In this document: piece after piece, positions 14,698 to 20,463 of the stretch
Layout: each line of letters opens with the position of its first letter
Position numbering within the stretch: position 1 is the stretch's first letter
Source: Candidatus Melainabacteria bacterium
GTDB taxonomy: Bacteria; Cyanobacteriota; Vampirovibrionia; Obscuribacterales; Obscuribacteraceae
DNA length: 20,463 nt
Assembly: GCA_003151275.1 (NCBI GenBank)
Contig: PLXC01000058.1
Location: 1-20,463 of the forward strand
Reading direction: 5' to 3'
The notes under the pieces: generated by a model
What the model saw: the letters and a program-made list of their open reading frames with translations, nothing else
The model's database searches: none
Told to the model about the DNA's origin: nothing
Program-made: the position numbers and the translations under genes

Positions 14698-15555
14698 ATG
14701 ACCATAACTGCTTACAACCAGGTCGGCGTCCCAAGTTTTATGTACGGCACGGCTTGGAAGAAAGATGCCACCGCGAGACTTGTGCAACAGGCGGTTGAAT
14801 CGGGATTCAAGGCGATCGATACGGCCAATCAATTAATCCACTATAGCGAGGAAGGCGTTGGACACGCTCTTCAGGAGCTGTCTAAAAAAGGCGTGCAGCG
14901 AGAGTCTCTGTTTTTGCAAACTAAATTCACATCAGTGAATGGACAAGATGATCGAACTCCATACGATGCCTCGGCCAATCTCACGACTCAAGTTAACCAG
15001 TCTTTTGATAGCTCGTTAAAGCACCTCCACACCGACTATTTGGATAGCTATGTTCTTCATGGACCTTATTCGAGAGGTGGTTTAGGAGAGAAAGATTGGG
15101 AAGTCTGGACAGCGATCGAGGCGCACTATACTTCAGGCAAAGCGAAGATGATCGGCATCAGCAATGTTTCTGCGCATCAACTTACGGAGCTTTGCGCAAA
15201 GGCGAAGACAAAGCCGATGATGGTGCAAAACAGGTGTTATGCGACGATGGGGTGGGATCAGGAGGTGAGGGAAATTTGCCGGGCGCAAGGCATCATCTAT
15301 CAGGGCTTTTCTCTACTGACTGCTAATCCACAAGTGATGGCTGATCCTGCCGTTCGCGCAATGGCTAAAAAGTTGGGAACTGGTGCCGCACAGATTGTTT
15401 TTCGCTTTGCCATGCAAGTCGGAATGTTACCGCTGACTGGCACCACTAAAGAGCAACATATGAAAGAGGATCTGGCCGCAGAAAATATCCATCTCTCTCC
15501 CGAGGAGATTCAGCAGATCGAAACCATCGGAGTAACTAGTAGACAAATGCGTTGA
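14698..15555 (+). CDS. Aldo/keto reductase
   Basis: 285 residues, cytoplasmic NADPH-type oxidoreductase with a TIM-barrel fold. The catalytic tetrad is visible: Asp41 (AIDTAN), Tyr49 (IHYSEEGVG), Lys77 (FLQTKFT) and His121 (SYVLHGP). GISNVSAHQLTEL and the C-terminal LPLTGTTKEQHMKEDLAA fit the usual cofactor-binding end. The length is normal for the family. The start is chosen at 14698 by its Shine-Dalgarno; translation from 14635 would give 306 residues. It is a single gene, divergent from the acetyltransferase; the substrate is unknown. Confidence 0.9.
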   Translation: MTITAYNQVGVPSFMYGTAWKKDATARLVQQAVESGFKAIDTANQLIHYSEEGVGHALQELSKKGVQRESLFLQTKFTSVNGQDDRTPYDASANLTTQVNQSFDSSLKHLHTDYLDSYVLHGPYSRGGLGEKDWEVWTAIEAHYTSGKAKMIGISNVSAHQLTELCAKAKTKPMMVQNRCYATMGWDQEVREICRAQGIIYQGFSLLTANPQVMADPAVRAMAKKLGTGAAQIVFRFAMQVGMLPLTGTTKEQHMKEDLAAENIHLSPEEIQQIETIGVTSRQMR

Positions 15556-15714
15556 GCGAACAATATCAGAAGTGAATTTGGCAACAATTCGCATAATTCG
15601 ATCCTTCGGATTCGTATCTCACGTATTGCTTATGAAGTTGCGAGACTATAGCATCGTTTTGCCCTTATATTTTTTGCCCCTGTCATCGACAGTACTTCGC
15701 GAGGAGAGATTCTT

Positions 15715-16629
15715 ATGACGAGTCCTTTTAACCATGCTTTCAATCCTGAAGAGAAGTCACCACAAGACAGAGGTGAATCATCCACTGGTGAATACACTGA
15801 ATCGAGTCGATCCTTATACTCATCGGCGTATCCCGGAGCTCCTGGTACTGTTTCTGGTGCTAGTTTGCAGAGACTGCCGGGCAGGTCTGGCGAAGAAGGT
15901 CGCGGCGATCGGCAAGGACAGGGAAGTCGTGGCGAAGAAGGTCGCGGCGATCAACAAGGGAGTGGTCGCGGCGAAGAAGGTCGCGGCGATCTGCAAGGGA
16001 GTGGTCGTGGCGAAGAAGCTCGCGGTGATCAACAAGGGAATTGGCATGGAAACAACCATTACGCGCCTGGCCACTATGGTGTGGATGCTTCTGGTGCATC
16101 CCTGAGTAGCTCTCCTATCGACCAAACGCAGAACAACCCGTACAGTAGTCATTCAACATATCAGAATTGGAATAGCCTTCAGTCAAGTAATCCTCCAGCA
16201 AATTATTTTGCGCTTAATGGCCCAGGCGCAGCGATTGGGGCGCAAGGTTTCGATCCAGTGCTCGGGCAAGTTATGACCGATGCCCAGAGCCAAGTGCAAA
16301 CTGGTGCCCTGTCGCAGCAAGGCTTCTCTTCCTTTCAAGGTCTGTTGCAACAAGTAATGAATGCTAACCCAAACATGGGCGACGATATTCTGCTAAGTCA
16401 AGTTCTCAGCCGCGGACAGCAAGTAGGCATGCAAGCTAACGACCTTTCTGCGTTGTCTTCGGTTATTCAAACGGACCTGCAACCTCAGGCGCCGCAATCA
16501 GCTGTGCCGTCCTTTGCGCAGGGGTTTGCACCAGGCAAGGTTTCGTCTGTGTCTGGTTCTAGCGAAGCAGCAGAGGGGGAGAAAGGACCAAACGCTAAAG
16601 CTGACGATGGTCCGAATGGACAAGGCTAG
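15715..16629 (+). CDS. Unrecognised low-complexity protein with tandem GEEGRGD repeats
   Basis: 304 residues; I do not recognise the family. A strong Shine-Dalgarno (GAGGAGAG at 15701-15708) supports the ATG. No signal peptide, membrane helix or cysteine is seen. Residues 1-58 are Ser/Gly-rich. Residues 59-111 hold four charged repeats of 13-14 residues (GEEGRGDxQGSGR). A Gly/His/Asn-rich spacer follows. Residues about 170-265 are Gln-rich and likely helical (VLGQVMTDAQSQVQTGALSQ and similar). The tail is acidic and disordered. The design suggests a flexible protein with binding repeats, but no function can be stated. It is convergent with the thioredoxin-like gene, with only 8 nt between the stops. 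Confidence 0.75.
   Translation: MTSPFNHAFNPEEKSPQDRGESSTGEYTESSRSLYSSAYPGAPGTVSGASLQRLPGRSGEEGRGDRQGQGSRGEEGRGDQQGSGRGEEGRGDLQGSGRGEEARGDQQGNWHGNNHYAPGHYGVDASGASLSSSPIDQTQNNPYSSHSTYQNWNSLQSSNPPANYFALNGPGAAIGAQGFDPVLGQVMTDAQSQVQTGALSQQGFSSFQGLLQQVMNANPNMGDDILLSQVLSRGQQVGMQANDLSALSSVIQTDLQPQAPQSAVPSFAQGFAPGKVSSVSGSSEAAEGEKGPNAKADDGPNGQG
15889..16047 (+). repeat. Four tandem coding repeats of 42, 39, 39 and 39 bp
   Basis: Units are 15889-15930, 15931-15969, 15970-16008 and 16009-16047. Each begins GGCGAAGAAG and encodes GEEGRGDxQG or a close variant; the last is GEEARGDQQGNWH. The DNA is more alike than protein selection needs, pointing to recent expansion. The length is always a multiple of 3. 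The opposite strand stays open in two frames, producing false ORFs there. Confidence 0.92.
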
Positions 16630-16637
16630 AGCCCTAT

Positions 16638-17330
16638 TCAGCGTGCCTCACCGCCAAAGCCTTTGATCGTTTGCTCAAAATCTGCAAGAGAGTTTGGCGC
16701 TCCTGCTTCCGCACTAAGCACTTTGCCGGAGGAATCAAGAAACACAAGCGTTGGATAGGCATGAACTTTATATTTTTCTTTGAGCGAAGCATTGTCAGGA
16801 TTGTCTCCATCCAAGCTAACAAACTGAATGTTGCGAAAATGCTTCTGTGCTTCTTCAAAGTGCGGCGCAAATGCCTGACATGGACCACACCAGGTCGTTG
16901 AGAAGTCGATTATTTTCTGAACCTTGGCTGTTGTAGCTGCTGCCGCGACCGGTCTTACAGGCTGGCTTGCAGCTGTAGTAGCGATCGGCATTGCAGCACT
17001 AGGACTTGGCGCCGACGAACGTAATTTATCCAGATTCGCTAAACCCTTTTGCGCATAACCACGCAAAGGCTCTCCGCTGTAGGTTACAACCCATGTGTAC
17101 TCAGCCTTGGCCTCTGTAATCCGATTTAGATTTTGGGCACACAGAGCTATGTAGTAATGCGCTGTCGGATTATTTTTTAGATTTAGAGCTTGGAGCTTTT
17201 GCAAACAAGATAAGTATTTGCCTTGATTGTAATCAGCAATTGCCTCTTGAGCACTAGGAGCTGCAAGGGCACGTGATCCGCAAGCGCTTGTAATGACAGC
17301 GATCAAGCAACAAAGCACAGATTTTTTCAT
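16638..17330 (-). CDS. Exported thioredoxin-fold protein with helical-repeat N-terminus
   Basis: 230 residues. A signal peptide (MKKSVLCCLIAVITSACG, then SRALA) directs export; a lipoprotein reading with Cys17 is possible but the box is weak. Residues about 25-105 look like tetratricopeptide-type helices (AIADYNQGKYLSCLQKL, then AHYYIALCAQNLNR and AEYTWVV). An Ala/Pro-rich linker (106-135) leads to a thioredoxin domain (about 137-228) with the active site WCGPC at 147-151 and the cis-Pro region AYPTLVFLD. It is a likely periplasmic thiol-disulfide oxidoreductase; reductase or oxidase direction is not decidable. GGAAAAG precedes the ATG. Confidence 0.88.
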   Translation of the reverse strand: MKKSVLCCLIAVITSACGSRALAAPSAQEAIADYNQGKYLSCLQKLQALNLKNNPTAHYYIALCAQNLNRITEAKAEYTWVVTYSGEPLRGYAQKGLANLDKLRSSAPSPSAAMPIATTAASQPVRPVAAAATTAKVQKIIDFSTTWCGPCQAFAPHFEEAQKHFRNIQFVSLDGDNPDNASLKEKYKVHAYPTLVFLDSSGKVLSAEAGAPNSLADFEQTIKGFGGEAR

Positions 17331-17470
17331 ATGTTTCTTTTCCGCAATGCGATCTGAATCCCCCTTATCTTAGTCCCCGAAATCGACTCTCGCAATCTTA
17401 TCTCAATTACTTACCAAGTCGTGCTCTTCCATTGTATTTTCCGAGACTCCAATTGTTGTCGACACAAGAT

Positions 17471-19177
17471 CTAAGTGCTCTCGCGCAATTCCTTCAGAAA
17501 ATTTCTGGCAATTTCATTTTCTGGGTCAAGCGAGATCGCAGTAAGCAGCAGCTTTTCGATCACATCTACTAAACCTGCGTCATCAACGTGCCCTCTAGCT
17601 GCGTTTAGATGGCACGCAGCCATCGCCGTGTATGCTTCGCTGCAGCTTGGATATCTATCAATGCAGAGTTGGCAAATGAACATGCCCAGCCATGGGAATG
17701 GTTCTTCGCCTCCGAATAAAACTGCAGTATCAAGCAAGGTTGAAATCCGATCTGGTGCTTCAGAAACACTGATGACCTCGCACTTGACGGACTGGTCATC
17801 ACCTGATTCGTGCAGCAAGGCCAGCCGTCGCACCAAAGCGTCGACAGCGAAACTCTCTTCATCGATGTGTTCGGTTATGTCTACCTGATATCCATTATCT
17901 TCATCCCAGGAAAAAGCTTTGTAGGCATTAGGCACATTGTCCATGTCGGAATAAATTGTGCGCAACACCAAATCTCTTTGCAAATCGCTATTAAACACAT
18001 GCAAATCAACGGCCGATATTTCTGCTGCTTCGCCGCATTGAGGACATGTTGCGATTGAATCATCGAAGTCAACATGCAACATAATATGCAGCCAATTTAT
18101 TAGCTCAGCCCAGTTGTTATAGGTCACTTTAGGCAAATGCTTAATAACGGAAGCTGAGAAGCGCCTTCTGCAATGATCACATTGGTAATGTGGCAGTCGT
18201 GAGTCCATGGACAAAACGCCGAAGTCCGACGTCAATTTTGTGCGCCCCTTGAGTATTGAGTCATCAACATAAGACGCAAAAGGCAAAATGGCTTGTAGTG
18301 CTGTTTCCGATGGCGCCGCCATATTTAGCCAATCATCAATTTCATATTCTTCTCGAAAATCAAATGCCGGCTTGCGTTCATGTTTCAGTTCCGCCAACCA
18401 TTTGTGCGCTTCCGGTAGATTTTGTTCCGCAGCCCATTCAATGTAGCGAGCACCTCTCTCGATATCTTGAACGGTTCCGTCTCCCGTCCAGTGCATGGTG
18501 CCGCAAGCGAAAGCTCCTTCGACATGCCCTTGTTCTGCAAGTTCCTCACAGATAATGAGCGCCGCCACTGGATCATCGTCGCATCCAAGTCCACTGCGCA
18601 GCATTTGGGCGAGATGGAACTTTGCATCGTCGTTTTCTGCAGCGGCTAGGCTAATCCACTTAAACGCTTCTGGATAGTTCTGACCGATCGTTTTATCGTA
18701 TTCGTACAAGTTTGCTAGCTGGAACTGTGACGCACTGAAGCCCAATTCAGAGGCCTCGTGCAAGAGTTCCAGCGCGTCATTTAGTCTGCCTTCATCCATG
18801 TGGAAGAGGGCAAGTTCATGCATCGCAGGTGGTGCATGCTGCAGAGCCGCTTTTTGAAACCACCTCTTAGCATCATCTTGGTTTGCAGTTACGCCTTCAC
18901 CGTCACGGTAGTGCTGACCAACCAATATCTGAGCGAATGCGAGTCCCTGTTCTGCCGCTTTGAGGTAATATTGAAATCCCTTCGCGAGGTCCCGCTCTAG
19001 ACCGTCAGCGCCCCTCAAGTATTTTGACCCAAGCGCTATTGAAGCATAGGGTTCGCCTTCCTCTGCTAATTTAGTTAGTTCTACCTGTCCCAGTTCCAAC
19101 ATGGCTGCCAGTGCATGTTCGTTGTGCAAATAATGAGGATGATATGCCGTTGAATCAGCTGTCACAAGAGACTCCAT
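17471..19177 (-). CDS. Sel1-like repeat protein with two CxxC zinc-binding pairs
   Basis: 568 residues, no signal peptide. Residues about 43-264 are Sel1-like solenoid repeats (ALGSKYLRG, AAEQGLAFAQILVGQHYRDG, LAQMLRSGLG, GTMHWTGDG), a protein-interaction scaffold. The middle has CDHC (333-336) and CPQC (378-381), which could hold a zinc ion as a split ribbon. The C-terminal part (about 450-568) again looks helical. Such proteins often assemble signalling complexes, but no partner is evident here. The ATG at 19177 has no clear Shine-Dalgarno. Confidence 0.85.
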   Translation of the reverse strand: MESLVTADSTAYHPHYLHNEHALAAMLELGQVELTKLAEEGEPYASIALGSKYLRGADGLERDLAKGFQYYLKAAEQGLAFAQILVGQHYRDGEGVTANQDDAKRWFQKAALQHAPPAMHELALFHMDEGRLNDALELLHEASELGFSASQFQLANLYEYDKTIGQNYPEAFKWISLAAAENDDAKFHLAQMLRSGLGCDDDPVAALIICEELAEQGHVEGAFACGTMHWTGDGTVQDIERGARYIEWAAEQNLPEAHKWLAELKHERKPAFDFREEYEIDDWLNMAAPSETALQAILPFASYVDDSILKGRTKLTSDFGVLSMDSRLPHYQCDHCRRRFSASVIKHLPKVTYNNWAELINWLHIMLHVDFDDSIATCPQCGEAAEISAVDLHVFNSDLQRDLVLRTIYSDMDNVPNAYKAFSWDEDNGYQVDITEHIDEESFAVDALVRRLALLHESGDDQSVKCEVISVSEAPDRISTLLDTAVLFGGEEPFPWLGMFICQLCIDRYPSCSEAYTAMAACHLNAARGHVDDAGLVDVIEKLLLTAISLDPENEIARNFLKELREST

Positions 19178-19249
19178 GTGAAAAGACTAGATTAGCAATT
19201 TCAGGATAATTTGGCAGCATTTGGCATGATTCAATCCTTAATCCTGAGG

Positions 19250-19825
19250 CTATTGGATATGCTCTTGGATACGCTCCGCTGTGATTAGTTTGCCATTTTT
19301 GTCATACTTAAATTCAATCACCCAATCGTAAACGTTGTCCGGCCACTTTCCATTGGGCAGTAGCGTCTTTGCATTTCCACCTAAGGCGGTGATCAAATGT
19401 GGAATGCGTCCGTGGTGCCAGACCACAAGTACATGTTTTCCGTGCGACTCGGTTCGTAACGCTTGGGCCAGAAATTCTACGTCATAGTTGCCAAATCTTG
19501 TGTCGATCTTAAGCCCTGTAGCTTTCTGTAGTGGGTCAAGAGTCAAGCTATCACGTGCACTTTTAGTTGTGTCGGACGTCGCGTAAAGAGCATCAACGTT
19601 GAATGATTCGTTGTTCTCTGAAAAGGGCTCAAAATATTTGACATATGCATTCGCCCGAGCCTGACCTTCAGGAGATAAGCCGTTCCCGGAGGCAGGTTTT
19701 TCAGCGTGTCTAATTACAAGCACGGTTGTATCGCTAAGTCCCACCACTTTGCTTTCGGCGCTAGTTGCATTAATCGATGTAAGCAGCAGGCACAAAAGGG
19801 CTGCTCCCAAAAACTTTCGCGGCAT
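19250..19825 (-). CDS. Exported histidine phosphatase family protein
   Basis: 191 residues from the ATG at 19825; a longer frame to 19948 adds 41 residues translated from repeat DNA and is rejected. AAGGAAG (plus-strand 19833-19839) lies 7 nt upstream, and the first about 23 residues are a signal peptide (MPRKFLGAALLCLLLTS, then INATSAES). The catalytic phospho-acceptor is RHAEKP (Arg39, His40), with a supporting Arg91 in SDTTKSARDS and a second histidine in VVWHHGRIPH (137/138). This is the branch-2-like or SixA-like exported type; the substrate is unknown. A 119-nt gap with direct repeats separates it from the ABC ATPase gene. Confidence 0.85.
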   Translation of the reverse strand: MPRKFLGAALLCLLLTSINATSAESKVVGLSDTTVLVIRHAEKPASGNGLSPEGQARANAYVKYFEPFSENNESFNVDALYATSDTTKSARDSLTLDPLQKATGLKIDTRFGNYDVEFLAQALRTESHGKHVLVVWHHGRIPHLITALGGNAKTLLPNGKWPDNVYDWVIEFKYDKNGKLITAERIQEHIQ

Positions 19826-19832
19826 GACGGCA

Positions 19833-19839
19833 CTTCCTT
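19833..19839 (-). promoter_or_regulatory. Ribosome binding site that decides the histidine phosphatase start
   Basis: AAGGAAG on the minus strand, 7 nt before the ATG at 19825. Together with the signal peptide beginning at that ATG, it argues against the start at 19948. Confidence 0.65.
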
Positions 19840-19845
19840 GATGAC

Positions 19846-19929
19846 TTAGTGTAGATAACGAATTTAGTGCAAATAACAAGACTTTAGGCTGCGGACTTAG
19901 TATATGTAACAAGACTCTCGGCTGACCTC
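19846..19929. repeat. Imperfect direct repeats (33 bp, two copies plus a partial third)
   Basis: TTAGT recurs at 19846, 19864 and 19897. The copies at 19864-19896 and 19897-19929 match at 23 of 33 positions and share TAACAAGACT and GGCTG; the first copy shares only TTAGT, then A, then ATAAC. They fill the gap upstream of the histidine phosphatase gene, so they may be operator sites or a decayed duplication. Confidence 0.6.
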
Positions 19930-19944
19930 TCGTTTGCTGTGGTG

Positions 19945-20463
19945 TCAATTGGCTGGCGGGTTCATAGCTTCTCCAACAATCTTCCCGTCTTTGACTTTGA
20001 TAATTCTTCTTGCCCGTTTAGCGGTTTCGGCGTCATGCGTAACCAGAATTACTGTCATGCCGTCGCGCACAAATTCGTCGATCAGGTTCATAAGATCCGT
20101 GGACGTGTGGCTATCCAGCGCGCCTGTCGGTTCGTCCGCCAAAAGTAATTTCGGATGGTTGGCCAGGGCTCGTGCGATCGAAACACGCTGTTGTTGTCCA
20201 CCGGATAATTCACTAGGACGATGATGTAGGCGCGAGCTCAGTCCGACCATGTTCAGAACTTCTTCCGCTCTGTGGCGACGTTGGTCCGGTGGCATTCCCG
20301 CGTAAATCAACGGCAGCATCACATTGCCTAGGGCTGTACGCTGGGGCAACAAGTTGAATTGCTGAAAAATAAACCCGATAGTGCGGTTGCGAATTCCGGC
20401 CAATTCGTCTTGATTATATTCATGCACGGCTTTGCCGTCGAGAATGTATTCACCAACGGTCGG
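19945..20463 (-). CDS. ABC transporter ATP-binding protein (MacB/LolD family), 5' part outside window
   Basis: The frame is open from the right edge (172 residues seen, beginning PTVGEYILDGKAVHEYN), so the N-terminus with Walker A is missing. Visible motifs are the Q-loop GFIFQQFNLLP, signature LSGGQQQRVSIARAL, Walker B LLLADEPTGALD, and the switch histidine in VTHD. TGALD and the RNRTIGFIFQQFNLLP stretch are typical of MacB/LolD/FtsE-like ATPases that power efflux, lipoprotein release or septal complexes. The permease is not in view. The GTG near 20425 is not the true start, because coding continues upstream in frame. Confidence 0.92.
   Translation of the reverse strand, partial: PTVGEYILDGKAVHEYNQDELAGIRNRTIGFIFQQFNLLPQRTALGNVMLPLIYAGMPPDQRRHRAEEVLNMVGLSSRLHHRPSELSGGQQQRVSIARALANHPKLLLADEPTGALDSHTSTDLMNLIDEFVRDGMTVILVTHDAETAKRARRIIKVKDGKIVGEAMNPPAN

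Noticed and set aside
15820..16152. Leftward frames across the tandem repeats
   Set aside because: Periodic in-frame repeats keep the opposite strand open in several frames; they lack start signals and have repeat-derived sequence only.
19826..19948. 41-residue N-terminal extension of the histidine phosphatase
   Set aside because: It is translated from the direct repeats, and a ribosome site plus signal peptide begin at the ATG at 19825.
1..20463. tRNA, rRNA, CRISPR array, insertion sequence, prophage or integrase
   Set aside because: No cloverleaf, repeat-spacer array, transposase or integrase signature was seen on either strand by reading; a dedicated search was not possible.

Overview
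The window looks like a chromosomal segment of a Gram-negative-type, aerobically respiring bacterium. Many predicted exported proteins, c-type cytochromes, a cbb3-type oxidase, a cell-wall L,D-transpeptidase and a MacB/LolD-type ABC ATPase support this. The mix of large membrane-anchored Ser/Thr kinases, Sel1 proteins and a fused cbb3 oxidase would fit an uncultured Obscuribacterales (Vampirovibrionia/Melainabacteria) type genome. That placement is inference from gene style, not a measured phylogeny. I see no tRNA, rRNA, CRISPR array, insertion sequence or phage gene.

Left part (1-7224). A partial L,D-transpeptidase gene runs leftward off the window. Divergent from it is a tightly packed rightward cluster: an exported metallo-beta-lactamase/rhodanese protein (persulfide dioxygenase-like), a Tat-exported sulfite-oxidase-type molybdoenzyme (SorA-like), a membrane-tethered monohaem cytochrome c (SorB-like), one giant cbb3 oxidase polypeptide that joins CcoN, CcoO and a CcoP-like dihaem module, and a 54-residue CcoS-like assembly protein. 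Read together, these can take sulfane sulfur to sulfite, sulfite to sulfate, and pass the electrons through cytochrome c to oxygen. This is the most striking system in the window.

Middle part (7225-11980). Two tandem paralogous membrane Ser/Thr kinases are separated by 1 nt. The first appears to carry a duplicated membrane/sensor module and a DFN instead of DFG motif. A small histidine-rich membrane hydroxylase/desaturase-like protein follows.

Right part (11981-20463). This is a mosaic of mostly leftward single genes: an RBBP9-type serine hydrolase, an exported HExxH protein resembling anthrax-lethal-factor-like peptidases, an AAC(6')-like GNAT acetyltransferase, an exported thioredoxin-like protein with a helical-repeat N-terminus, a Sel1-repeat protein with two CxxC pairs, an exported histidine phosphatase, and the C-terminal part of an ABC transporter ATPase. 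Two genes face right: an aldo/keto reductase and an unrecognised protein with 39-bp tandem repeats. Several starts were moved to better-supported sites (aldo/keto reductase, HExxH protein, histidine phosphatase, cbb3 fusion).
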